Below are positions 32,805 through 43,871 of a DNA stretch of 64,000 bases, in pieces; the first letter of the stretch is position 1, and the number at the start of each line of letters is the position of its first letter. The notes beneath the pieces were generated by a model that did no database searches, had not been told where the DNA came from, and saw only the letters and a list, made by a program, of their open reading frames with translations. Position numbers and translations under genes: made by a program. The DNA lies in NCBI RefSeq assembly GCF_958450345.1, contig NC_088781.1, forward strand, positions 77,761,797 through 77,825,796. The letters are read 5' to 3'. This stretch comes from Calliphora vicina (Eukaryota; Arthropoda; Insecta; Diptera; Calliphoridae).

Positions 32805-33975
32805 TAACGCCATCAATGATTAAGAACCTACCAAATGTGGCAATAATTGTGCTATCTATATTGTTTAATGCGATCTTGAAACTAGGAATTTATCCAAAAA
32901 ATTGGAAAATTTCTCAAATAATACCTAAACCGGGTAAAGATTTAACCCTGCCATCTTCTTATAGACCTATTAGCATACTCCCTTGTTTGTCGAAGCTATT
33001 CGAGAAAATATTCCAGGAAAAGATAATACATTTTTTGAATGATGGAAACATTATCCCAGTACATCAATTTGGTTTCCGTGAGCATCATGGCACCATTGAA
33101 CAGGTCAATCGTTTAACTGGCGAGATTAGAAAATCTTTTGAATTAAAGAAATATTGTTCTGCCGTCTTTTTAGACGTTGCTCAGGCTTTTGACAAGGTAT
33201 GGCATAAGGGTCTAGTACATAAAATCAAATGTTTACTACCACTATGTACTCATAAATTGCTGGAGTCTTATTTATCGAATAGACTTTTCAGAGTTAAGTA
33301 CAATGATTATGTGACGAGAGAATACAAGATTGGAGCTGGCGTTCCACAGGGAAGTGTACTAGGACCTACGCTATATTTGATTTACACCTCCGACCTCCCT
33401 ACGTGCGATAAACTAACAATTTCAACATTTGCTGATGATACCGCCATTATTAGCTCAGACGAAAACCCACTCATGGCATCTAGTCAACTACAGAATTAGG
33501 TAAATGAGCTGAAAAGTAAACATGTTACGTTCGCTCTAAGGAGAGGAAATTGCCCACCTGTCACACTCAACAACGTTAATATACCGCAGTCTGATTATGT
33601 CACCTACCTTGGTATTCATCTAGATAGACGGCTTACTTGGCGCCGACACATAGAAACCAAGAGACTTCACATGAAGTTAAAAGCCTCTAGCTTTCATTGG
33701 TTAATCAGTGACCAATCAAAATTAAGCCTTGAATATAAAGTCATCCTGTATAAGACCGTTTTAAAACCAATTTGGACATATGGAATTCAGTTATGGGGAA
33801 TGGCTAGCAACACCAGTATTGATCTTATACAGAGGGCCCAATCTAAAATTCTTAGGACCATGACGGGAGCACCATGGTACATAAGAAATGAAAACATCCA
33901 CAGAGACTTAGAAGTGACATTGGTAAAGGAACAGTTCAAGAAAGTCCGTGAGAAATATATTGTGAAGCTGCCAAT
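32771..33975 (+). pseudogene. LINE reverse transcriptase fused after ORF1 by deletion
   Basis: From about 32775 the frame KKIKRSPGYDLITP enters RT block 0/1, then SSYRPISILPCLSKLFEK, FLDVAQAFDKVWHKG, GVPQGSVLGPTLY and STFADDTAIISS, to a stop at 33499. A short deletion (about 50 nt compared with 17640-17690) follows; RT then resumes in other frames with VNELKSKHVTF, LGIHLDRRLTWRRH and the tail KPIWTYGIQLWG. No endonuclease is present. Confidence 0.8.
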
Positions 33976-34136
33976 AAATTCCTTTTAAAAAAATAGTGCA
34001 TTAAAGACCCAAATATTCTATACTAAATTTCAAAATTTCATCCTTTATAGGTACATATATATAAAGGTCAAATTAAAATATAAAAAAATGTATTAGTATA
34101 CAAAAAAGTTTTATAAAGAAAAGTGCATGTTTATAA

Positions 34137-34320
34137 ACTACACCACCATAGTGGGTGAGGTATAATGGGTTAGGGCTGTTGTTTGCAACATACAAAAATA
34201 TTGTCCCAACACCCACCTTAAGGTATACCAATCTGCTCAGGATCACTTTCTGAGTCGACTAAGAGATGTCCGTCTGTCCGTCCATCAATGTAAACCTTGT
34301 AATCAAACTAAAGGTCGCAG
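34137..34320 (+). repeat. Dispersed repeat of muscoid-fly type (CACCATAGTGG), copy B
   Basis: Matches 20745-20890 and extends further (GATGTCCGTCTGTCCGTCC, TAAACCTTGTAATCA). It is cut precisely at 34320 by the CACAGTG end of the Transib-like element. Confidence 0.65.
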
Positions 34321-34327
34321 CACAGTG
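34321..34327 (+). other. CACAGTG terminal heptamer of Transib-like element
   Basis: It marks the left terminus of the element, preceded by GC-rich CGCAG. Transib termini and recombination signal heptamers share this CAC-initial form (established knowledge); the same heptamer starts the relative at 53545. Confidence 0.6.
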
Positions 34328-34636
34328 CGGGATCTGGAAAAAAAGTGGAAATAAATATGTAACTTTTTATATAATTTTTTAAAATTTCCCACGGCGATAA
34401 AGGAGGTGTTGATAAGATCAAGTTTTGAATTTGTGATTATAACACCAAGGGGGGACCGAGCCACAATGCCCCAAAGTGGGGCACCTCGGGTATATCAAAA
34501 ATTAAAAATGATGCCAAATTTTTGTTTGCGATCCGACTTGAAAGATTTTTATATATATGGAATCTACTAGACGAGATATACAAAAAACATTGCTTTAGAC
34601 ATATATTATCTCTTATAGTTTACGAGTTATTCGCAT

Positions 34637-34903
34637 TTGAAAAGTAAAATTTTATTTTATTTACCTAAAAAAATAAAACAATATTTACCAGTGAACACAC
34701 ACAAGCTTCTAGAAAGTTATTTAAGTCATCGAAAGTTCGTTCTTAAAGAGGGAGACTTCATAAGTTCACCACAGCCTATTGAAGCAGGCGTACCCCAAGG
34801 AAATATACTGGGTCCCTTCCTATATTTGCTATATACTTGTGATATGCCTACAAACAGTCGAACCCACATATCTACTTTTGCTGATGACACAGCTATGAAA
34901 TAA
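34637..34903 (+). pseudogene. LINE RT middle part, interrupted
   Basis: Readable from about 34672: THKLLESYLSHRKFVLKEGD, GVPQGNILGPFLY (S to N in the PQGS box), STFADDTAM. It ends at the insertion point at 34896. Confidence 0.75.
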
Positions 34904-37608
34904 TTGAAACCAGTTCAATATGTGACAAATATTTGAATTGAAACTGTATAAGAAATAGTTTTTTCTGTGTTAAAAAATAAAATTATTAATTAATAAATTT
35001 AGAATAAAAAATTATTGATATTTTTTTATTATATTTTATATTGAATAATGATCACTTGCTTTATGATTTTTGGAATATTTTTATTAATAAAATGAAATGC
35101 TTTATTTTCATTAAAAACTTAAATATCATTTACATATTTAGTACATAGATACCAGTATGGTGGAATAAAAAAATTTCTTAAATTTACATTAAAGTGAGCA
35201 AAAAAAAAATAATTTGCGAATTTCGATCGGCCCACCGAATTGTTCTTGGGATTGCAAAAACATGTTCTAAAAAATATAATGCAGCAATGTCTTTTTTTTT
35301 TGGAGGGGAAAATGTGTATTTTTTTTTTTCAAAAATATCAATGTAAAAAGGGTATATTAAATAACTTCAGTGAAATAAAAATACATTTTAAATGAGAAAT
35401 AAAATGTGAAGTCTCTTCTTATTCAAAATTGCATTAAAACTTTTCTTGTGTCTAAATTTTTATGGATTTTATTAAGTTTTTTCCTTCTCCAGTAAAGTAA
35501 CAAAAAATCGAGTTACGCCTTTTTTATATTAAGCCATCGATATGCATGTAATTTTATTAATTAATTTAATTTTTTATAATGAAAAATTATGAAATTTATA
35601 AATATAATGAAATCAAATTTAATGTTAATCGAATATAATATATATGTATATTAAATTTTTTTCTGAAAAAATAAGAATTTTGCATTTATCTCTATTAACA
35701 ATAACAACACTTAAATTTTCTCTGTGAAATGTAAACCAGGGTTTACAATTGCTACTATATTACCCGCCAATTGCGGTAAATATACATTGTTATCATCTGC
35801 ATACTAAAAATATAGTTACTATTATAATTTTGTATAACTCTGCTAATATAAATTGCTGTTACTATTCATATATTACTGTACAAATTGCAATGTTAGTTTG
35901 CAATTTCTAGTAGCAGATACAACCAGTTGTCAACTCGTTATTGTAGCACAACAACCAAAATATATATTCGTGCTATAGTAGCATACACACTTTTTTGCCG
36001 AACTAATATTACGCGTCAGCATTCGTTTTTGTTTTGTTGTGCTAGCAATTTTCTCTGGCAGCAATTTACATTTCTTTGGTTGCTCTGCTATAGTTGCATT
36101 GATACTTCTTGTTTTTTGGCTATTAGGATGCTGCTAGTTATTTTATTGTCAAGTATGTAATACGAAATAACGATTATTCATTAGTGTAAATATTTTTGAA
36201 TATAATTGAGATATTGACTTGAATTTTTTTGTAAGACCAAAAATTAACATATCTAAACTTAAAAAAATTTCCGGAATAAAATTGTTCCTAATATGTATTT
36301 GCAATCCTATTAAAATATTGATACAAATTTTAGTTTTAGAAACTCAATAAATATGTAATATGTAATATAAAATATGTAATCTATATATATAAAAGAGTAA
36401 CGTTACTGACTCACTGACTGATTCATCATCGCACAGCCCAAACGGCTGAAGATAGAATCATGAAATTTTAACTGTGGGTTCCTCCCTCCCCAAAACGATC
36501 CGATAAGAAGGGATTTTTGGAAATTCTAACGTTTAGGGGGTAAAAAAGGGTAAAAACGGTTAAATTCGGTAACCGGTAAAAAAAACTTAAAATTGCATGT
36601 TACTCTATTCAAAAAATAAGCTGACAGGTGTTTCGTACTTTTTCGAAATTCGAAACTTTTAGGGGAGAAAACGGGTAAAAACTGTATTTTGGAAGTTTTT
36701 TGGCACCCTATGTATCTTTTAAACCAATAAACATAGAATCAAATTTTAAATCGTATTCTTTACTTATCAAAAAATAAAAAATATAAGTTTGGTACTTTTT
36801 GGAAATTCGAAACCTTAAGGGATAAAAATTGTGTTTATTTTTGGTACTTTTTCATAAAATATGTTTTTCTATAATTTGACATAAAAATACGAATATTTTA
36901 TTATGAGCTCCCACCACATTACAGAAATTTATTTGAATAAAATTGTACCTCCTCAATGGGGATAAAAAAGGTACCAAAAAGGGGATAAAATCGGGAAAAT
37001 ACATTATATTTGAAACTATTAAGCCAATTTTGATAATTTTTTTAACGTTGGTTCCTGGATTCATACAAAAATTAACTAACAGGGTGTTATTTGGAACTCG
37101 AGTACCAAGGTGTATATTGGGCCAAATCTGGGTAAACAGTTTGGTATTTTTTTTAAAACTTATTTATTCTTGGGCACATTAACACAGATTACATTGTAAA
37201 CACAAAAACCATACGATACAACTTAGCTTCACAAAGTGTATACAACAACAAATTCTAACCAACCAGCCAAACTAGCCAGTCGTACTATTCAGTCGAGCTA
37301 GCAGTTTTTGTTACGCTTCGTAGTACGAAAAACAAAACTCGAAACTGACAATGCGTAAGCAGCACACACAGAAATGTTTTTGCTGCTGAAGTCGTGTAAT
37401 CAGTTCGGTAGAGTTGAAAACTGAAACATGGCGGCTGCTGATTCGTTTGGCTGCTGGAAAAAACAAAATCGATTGCTGCTTGCTGTTGTAATGTGTGTGC
37501 ACAGTCAACTGTTTTCAGTAAGCAAATTGTTGAAATTGAAGACTTAAACTTTTTTCAGTTCAGTCGTTACATGAGACTATTTATTTTGGTGCTGAATATT
37601 AAACCCTG
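34897..37608. mobile_element. Composite 2.7-kb insertion inside the LINE
   Basis: The uninterrupted LINE copy at 26560-26580 shows that this block was inserted. Its right end TAAACCCTG matches the CAGGGTTTA end of the foldback hAT family, and an inward CAGGGTTTA also lies at 35737, but no matching 8-bp duplication was found. The part at 35460-35545 is related to the interior of the hAT MITE at 28393. A Helitron-like 5' sequence lies at about 36382. I infer several elements stacked together, with recombination. Confidence 0.5.
36382..36720 (+). repeat. Possible Helitron-family 5' end and adjacent repeat
   Basis: TCTATATATATAAAAGAG, preceded by AA, is followed by tandem ACTGACTC words and a GGGTAAAA-rich region (36530-36690). 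A TCTATATATATAAAA start is familiar from Helitron-type repeats in insects; no 3' CTRR end or hairpin was located. Confidence 0.35.
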
Positions 37609-38240
37609 CTAGCCATTCATGAAAACCTCCAAGAAGAATCTATACTTTTACAAGACCATATACTCGACATAGAAAGGTGGTTAAAACAATGGAGAATAAA
37701 AGTAAACGAGCAAAAAAGTATACATCTTACATTCACATTGCGTAGGGAATCGTGCCCTCCAATCCTAATAAATAATCATATAATACCTCAACAAACTGAT
37801 GTTAAATATCTAGGTCTGCATCTAGACCGACGTCTTACCTGGAAAAAGCATATAGATACGAAATTGACTCAAATGAAGTTAAAATTACTACAAATTTAAT
37901 GGCTAATTGGTAAAATCTCGAGATGAGTTTAGATTGCAAACTTTTGCTGTACAGCTCAATAATAAAACCCATATGGTGCTATGGAATTCAATTATGGGGC
38001 ACGGCCTCAGCTTCTAATATTGAAAAAATTCAAAGATTCAAAAATAAAATATTACGAATGATAACAGCAGCGCCTTGGTATGTGAGAAATATTAACATTC
38101 ATAAGGATCTAGGTGTCTCCCTGGTGAAAAATGAAATAAAAAAACAAGCGGAGTCATATTTAAAAAAGTTAGAAGTTCACCCAAAACCACTTGCACGAAC
38201 ATTAATGAGAAGTAATGGCTACATCTGACTAAGAAGAAGG
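37609..38240 (+). pseudogene. LINE RT C-terminal part, continuation
   Basis: Continues the RT at 34896: AIHENLQEESILLQDHI, WLKQWRIKVNEQK, YLGLHLDRRLTWKKH, a stop in place of a Y/W near 37899, a one-base deletion near 37921, then the tail with KPIWCYGIQLWGTAS and ending KPLARTLMRSNGYI at a TGA (38226). Very similar to 26600-27160. Confidence 0.8.
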
Positions 38241-38414
38241 AATCCAACAGACCTGCGCTGATGATAGGATCTATAAATTAAACATAATTTTTCGTCCAAC
38301 TGTGGTGGGATGTAAATAAAAAAAATAATATTTAGATTTAAGATTTGAACAAATTATTGATAGTTCACATTATTTTGTGAAGATACAATAAATAAAATAC
38401 GAAAAAAAAAAATA

Positions 38415-39402
38415 AATTTTGAATTAACAAGACATGTAGTAATAATAGTAGGAAATAATTGTTTAAAAACCTATACTGAGTCAAAAGTTATGTGCATTCA
38501 AACTTAAAAAAAATAAAAAAGTTGTTTTTTCTCCATTTTTTTTCGAAAAAAGTACCTACATTAATTTTAAATTATACAGAAAATGAGAAACAAATAAATA
38601 ATGTGCTTATATTTTTCTGAAAGATAACATTTCCGGAAATATTATAAAAGCAAAATAATATCATAATTCGTATTATTGCGTGGTCCAGAGCCTTCCGAAG
38701 TAGACCTATTTTTTATGTAAATTTCAACTTTAGACAACATATTCTAAAATCGCATAGCTGCTTTCAAAAAATTAAGACCAGTTTTGTATGTCCCAATCTG
38801 TTCTTCAATATCATGCAAAGGGATTTCATAGTCCCGAGAGTGGTACCTTCAATAGATCCAAAAATCAAAAAAATCCCAATTTTGGGATTTTTGAAAAGTT
38901 TTTTGGGAATTGTGGGATCCTCAATAACAAATCAAAATCCAAATTTTTACTTTTGCATTCCGACAAAAAATGTCTATATAATTGTAAAATTTAATTAAAA
39001 AATATTCATAAACCAAAAAGTTATAGCAGTTTAAAAATTTAAATTTTCAACAAAAAATAAAAAAAAAATTATCTTTTTTTTGCAAAAACTCTTCTATGAA
39101 GTTTTTAATTTTCAATATATTTAAACATTTTTGAAAAGAAGATGCAATTTCCAAAATATTGATGTATAATATGTCTACCTTATTTTGTCCACGTGTCACA
39201 GTAATGAACGAATGATTAACATGTCTAGTGAAATTTCATCACCAAGTTATTTTCTTCCATAACAACTTCAATGTTAGGTACTTATATAATACATAAGTAC
39301 AAACATTAAGCGATTGCAACTCTTGAAATACCTGGGATATCCCTAAAACATATTTCATACATAATACTATTTTTTTTACTACAGGTAATAGAACAGGTAG
39401 AT
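38415..39402. repeat. Transib-like left arm, inner part
   Basis: Inverted copy of 41332-42320. Shared landmarks include TGGTCCAGAGCCTTCCGAAG (38681-38700), against its reverse complement at about 42062-42081, and CTACAGGTAATAGAACAGGT at the inner boundary. Short frames here are mirrored in the other arm and are not genes. Confidence 0.85.
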
Positions 39403-39505
39403 TTCATAGCATACATTTCATGTGAAATATTTGATAAATAAACAAAAAACTAAAGAAACAAGTAATGTTTTTTTGGGAAAATATTTTTTATTTTTAAATT
39501 TATAA

Positions 39506-41195
39506 TTAGCTTAATTTAGTAAAATAATCAGAAACAGAGCAATCCATATCTAAAAGATAAAGCAAATCTTTAAAGTCATGACTATTTTCAAACGTCAAAC
39601 TTCTGTAGCAAATCCAACGTTTCCTCATAGATGATAAGACTGGATCTGATGATAAAATTAGATTATTCAAAATGTCTTCATTTTGAGATTGTCGAGAACA
39701 CTTTCTGGAGCTGAACTGCTGAACATATTTGAAGTCCCTATTTCTCGATTCTTGGGGTTCTTCTGTAAGTTCTCCTAAGGGCAAAATATTATATTCAATT
39801 ATGATTTTTCCATGACATAATACTTTATGTACTGTTGGTGTCATTTCTTTCCAAGGGTACAACGATAATAGAAGTTTTGAAATTTCTGTGGAATACTCGC
39901 CAAATTTTGTTGCCTTCACTTTGTGCTTACTATTTATTGCCATTAAAATAATATTGACTTTTTTCAGTAATTCCATATTAATTCCCGTTATATCTGAGGT
40001 TGTTTCAAAATCTTTGAAAAATCGTCTAGCTGTGTTTCCATCATTTGTGCTTCCATATCCTACGAGTGGTTTATCAATGTTTAATCCAATCTCCTTTTTG
40101 AATTCTTCTTTTCTCCGTGGCTCTCATTTCCATCAGTTCTTCATTTTATTTACTGATCGGCGTTGCTGACTTTTCCATCGATCATCGTTAGTTTCATATT
40201 AAAAGAAACGTTGAAGGAATATTGAGCTATTTGGATTGTAACCGATACCAAGTCTTTAATTTCAGATTCAATTAAGTTGAATCTTGTGTCGTAATCTTTG
40301 TTTCTTTTGTATATTCGAAACATATTGGCCTACAAAAGGCTTTCGATCCAGGAATTGAATTAATCCATATATCCTCAAAACTAGTTGATGGAGAATCACT
40401 GGCAGCATACTTCCGAATTATTAATGGAACCAATGATGACATAAATACACTTTTATACTCTGATAATGTTTGACTCGATGTAGTTTGCTTATATTCCGAA
40501 AGTCATGATAAGCCATCACATCCCCACTTACAGATTAGTTGCAGATCATAAGTATTTATTTTGTTTAGCTGTTCTGTAGAAAAGTCGCAAGCAATCCTTA
40601 ATGCTGTATTTTCGAGTAGAGTGGAGAGTCCAATTCTAGCTTTCCGATCAATAACTTCAATAAGTGATGGTATAATACTCTTTTTCTGAATTGAGCCATA
40701 TGATGGTAACACTTCAACTCCTTTTCCCAACAATGCCTTTCTTAAAGTTATATAATTATCACGGCTTAGTCCCAGCTGCAACATAAGCGCAATAGCCTCT
40801 TCTTCGGTAAAAGCAGTATTAGATGATGGTGTAGGTATGCTCTTAACAATTCGTTTTAATCGTCTAGGTGATGCATTCGGAAGAATATCAGCGATTTTAA
40901 CAGCTTCCAAAGGCTGTTTTTCTTGATTTAACATAGCCTTAAATGTATCCGAAACTTCCTCAGTAGACAGGGTTGATAGTGAATCCGATAACCGCTTTTT
41001 CTTGGATATTGGGCACAATTCCATGTATTCCTTACGGGGAGCACCAAAGGCAGACGTGGACACATAAAATTCTATATTTTCATCCAACCAATCACAATAT
41101 TTGGATTCAAATTTCGTAGCAGAAAATTTTACGGTTTTCCATTTTATGTCAAAGGATTTAACAAACTTTTCGATTTTACATAATTCCGTTTTTTA
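39506..41195 (-). pseudogene. RAG1/Transib-family transposase, decayed
   Basis: The N-terminal part is open from about 41195 to 40503, with KYCDWLDENIEF and a SYGSIQKKSIIPSL segment, ending KWGCDGLS; its D lies in a CDG context like the first catalytic Asp of RAG1. A region with several stops follows (40500-39980, including GSKAFCRPICFEYTKET). The last 156 codons (39976-39506) hold H50 and H55 in an HxxxxH pattern and, 21 residues on, a Glu in QESRNRDF, matching the zinc-binding His pair and third catalytic acid of RAG1 (20 residues apart there). SRKCSRQS and ILSSDP follow. Confidence 0.7.
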
Positions 41196-41331
41196 ATGTG
41201 ATCGTCATCTTTAGCTAATTATAACTAATGTCAATTGTGGATTGAGTATGATTACATATCAATTATTCTTCATGAGTTTCATATAATAGGTTACCTGTAG
41301 TCAACGTTTATATAGGTGAATGTATATTTGG

Positions 41332-42478
41332 AAATTTACCTGTTCTATTACCTGTAGTAAAAAAATAGTATTATGTATGAAATATGTTTTAGGGATATCC
41401 CAGGTATTTCATATTATACCTGGGATTCATTGTTAAAAAAGAGTTGCAATCGCTTAATATTTGTACTTATGTATTATATAAGTACCTAACATTGAAGTTG
41501 TTATGGAAGAAAATAACTTGGTGATGAAATTTAACTAGACATGTTAATCATTCGTTCATTACTGTGACACGTGGACAAAATAAGGTAGACATATTATACA
41601 TCAATATTTTGGAAATTGCATCTTTTTTTCAAAAATGATTAAATATATTGAAAATTAAAAACTTCATAGAAGAGTTTTTGCAAAAAAAAAGATATTTTTT
41701 TTTTTTTTTTATTTTTTGTTGAAAATTTAAATTTTTAAACTGCTATAACTTTTTGGTTTATGAATATTTTTTAATTAAATTTTATATAGACATTTTTTGT
41801 CGGAATGCAAAAGTGAAAATTTGGATTTAGATTTGTTATTGAGAATCCCACAATTCTCAAAAAACTTTTCAAAAATCCCAAAATTGGGATTTTTTTGATT
41901 TTTGGATCTATTGAAGGTACCAAGATCGGGGCTATGAAATCCCTTTGCATGATATTGAAGAACAGATTGGGACATACAAAACTGGTCTTAATTTTTTGAA
42001 AGCAGCTATGCGATTTTAGAATATGTTGTCTAAAGTTGAAATTTACATAAAAAAATAGGTCTACTTCGGAAGGCTCTGGACCACGCAATAATACGAATTA
42101 TGATATTATTTTGCTTTTATAATATTTCCCGAAATGTTATCTTTCAGAAAAATATAAACACATTATTTATGTTTTTCTTATTTTCTGTATAATTTAAAAT
42201 TAATGTATGTACTTTTTTCGAAAAAAGTTATGTGAATGCACATAACTTTTGACTCAGTAGATATTTTTTAACAATTCTTTCTTAAGATTATTAATAAATT
42301 TGTTGTTAATTCAAAAAAAGATACTTCAAGATCGGGAAAGAATTGGATCCGTTATTAGCAAAATGGCAGACCAAGGTAGGCAAAAAAAATAAAATTTTAC
42401 TTTTCAAATGCGAATAACTCGTAAACTATAAGAGATAATATATGGCAAAAGTAATGTTTTTTGTAGATCTCGTAGTCT
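41332..42478. repeat. Transib-like right arm (outer end missing)
   Basis: Reverse complement of the left arm, including the part at 42385-42470 that matches 34560-34665. It ends at about 42478, next to a small perfect palindrome; the expected CACTGTG terminus is not present downstream. Confidence 0.8.
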
Positions 42479-42479
42479 C

Positions 42480-42505
42480 GAAGTGGTTAGTAAACTAACC
42501 ACTTC
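42480..42505. repeat. Small perfect palindrome at the broken element edge
   Basis: GAAGTGGTTAGT, AA loop, ACTAACCACTTC: 12-bp arms without mismatch, exactly where homology to the other arm ends. Confidence 0.8.
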
Positions 42506-43045
42506 ACTCCACAAAAAACTTTTGAATGGGGTGGTATTTTCGTGTTTTGATTAATTTTTTCTTACTTTTTATAATAAACTAAACTTGATTAAAGTAAAAA
42601 TGTAATTGTTTTGATTTTAAACTTATACACAAAAAAGCGTGGCTGAAAGAGTTATGTCAGGTATTTCATGTAGAGGTAAGACAAAATAAAGTACATTTTT
42701 AAAAAAATAAGAGATTTACATTCAGTAAAAATAATTGTGTAAAATAAAAAAAATATCAAAAAAGGCGTGAAACTTGAAAAAAAAAAATTTAAAATATTTA
42801 AAAAAAAATTAATAAAAAATTATTTCTGTCGATTTTTCAGAACATTTTGCTATTAAGAATTTATTTTCATAATATTCTAAATGTTGAAATCTTGACATAC
42901 AATTTATCTTGAAGTATAAAAACCTGTGTAGAATGTATTAAAAAAAATTAAATTTCATACTTCTCTTCATATTTTTTTAAAAAAAAGTTAAAAACATGAC
43001 GTTACCAATACATTTTTTTGAGTTACTTTTTTAGCATTTTGGTTA
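42506..43045. other. No gene seen
   Basis: AT-rich sequence with long A and T runs; no open frame or repeat match found. Confidence 0.45.
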
Positions 43046-43199
43046 TTTTTTTAATCAAACATGGTTACATGCGATGGGTAGTCATATTGACGCGATGCAG
43101 AGGCTTAAGTGCAAGGAGCCATTGAGGCCGTGCTGGCAGATACAACCATACCAGAGGGGCTCATGGTGAGCACATACTAAGAACTACCCTCGATCGGAG

Positions 43200-43864
43200 T
43201 GACTCTGACTGCTCCATATCTCATACAAATTGGGATATGGTGCGCAGAAAGCTGATGGGAGTGTTCTGGCGAGTTCTCAAAGAGAACCCGGGACCCCCCT
43301 CAGTGTGATGATGCCGGCTGGTATCGCGGTCGGGTTAAACTGATGGCATGTTCAAACGAGCGATCTGCCATGCTGTTTAAGCAGGCTGTCGCTCTGTTGG
43401 ACGGCCTTTGGGAAGACGCTAGACTGGATGTGGTCTCTGTTGACGAGATACCACGCTGGCCTAGGTCCACAGCCCGTGTTCCTCCAGCGAAACCGGAGGA
43501 AATCCTGGAACTTCTTCGGATCGGAAATCCTGACATCCCTACACATGATTCGATGGTTGCCAGGGTCTCCGAATCCAAAGGGCGATACAGGAGGATCACG
43601 GTCATTATGAACCAGGAGTCCTTAGCGCCTCTTCGGAAAAATCTAGGAAAGGTCTACTACGGTTTCGAGTCGATCTTTCTTAGAGTTTACCGAGGGGATG
43701 ATAAGAGAAACCTGGTTCAGGATGACAATGAACCTACCCCCGAAGGCATGTCTTGCGATGAGACTACTAGTTCGATTGCTCAAGAGGACACCCACTCCAA
43801 CTCTGAAATGGTGGGTGAATTTTTTGGGCCATTGGACGATGTAGTTGACGAGTACGCCCTCTAG
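43200..43864 (+). pseudogene. LOA-type LINE ORF1 (DUF4780-like), 5' part degraded
   Basis: Open from about 43200 into a frame with the first clear ATG at 43343. The stretch from DAGWYRGR (about 43310) to RVYRGDD (about 43700) resembles the DUF4780 domain found in ORF1-type proteins of such LINEs (ending with NLGKVYYGFESIFLRVYRGD). An acidic tail follows to the stop at 43864. There are no zinc knuckles. Upstream homology is too degraded to place the start. Confidence 0.6.
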
Positions 43865-43871
43865 GACTAGA

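Larger units (their letters stand above)
31560..33975 (+). mobile_element. Jockey-clade LINE, second subfamily (copy 2), internally deleted
   Basis: Same subfamily as 15541-18000. It contains ORF1 and then, after a large deletion, RT; the endonuclease and the start of ORF2 are missing. The 3' part stops at about 33965 inside the C-terminal tail, without a poly-A, so it is truncated at that end too. Confidence 0.8.
34669..38414 (+). mobile_element. Jockey-clade LINE fragment nested in the Transib-like left arm
   Basis: Two pieces of one copy of the subfamily seen at 24863-27319: 34669-34896 (RT from YLPVNTHKLLESYLSHRKF to TFADDTAM) and 37609-38414 (rest of RT, tail and poly-A at about 38400-38414). 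It is 5' truncated. It sits between the two parts of the Transib-like left arm, where about 65 bp of arm sequence present in the right arm is missing, so insertion was accompanied by, or followed by, a small target deletion. Confidence 0.8.
34321..42478 (-). mobile_element. RAG1/Transib-like DNA transposon with very long inverted arms, interrupted by a LINE
   Basis: The left arm is 34321-34668 plus 38415-39402, the right arm 41332-42478; they are inverted copies of each other with modest divergence. The core (39403-41331) carries a decayed minus-strand transposase. The left terminus begins CACAGTG directly after CGCAG. The right arm stops at about 42478, so the last about 250 bp and the right terminus are missing. 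Subtracting the nested Jockey block (34669-38414), the element is about 4.4 kb. A related non-autonomous element is at 53545-56884. Confidence 0.7.

Noticed and set aside
35927..36160. 77-codon frame rich in Cys, Leu and Phe as a membrane protein
   Set aside because: Lies inside the composite insertion in the LINE; hydrophobicity follows from T-rich DNA and no homologous domain is apparent.
38788..38998. Overlapping open frames in the Transib-like left arm, mirrored at 41771-42088
   Set aside because: They are the same non-coding arm sequence read in both copies; no domain, no start context and a composition like the surroundings.
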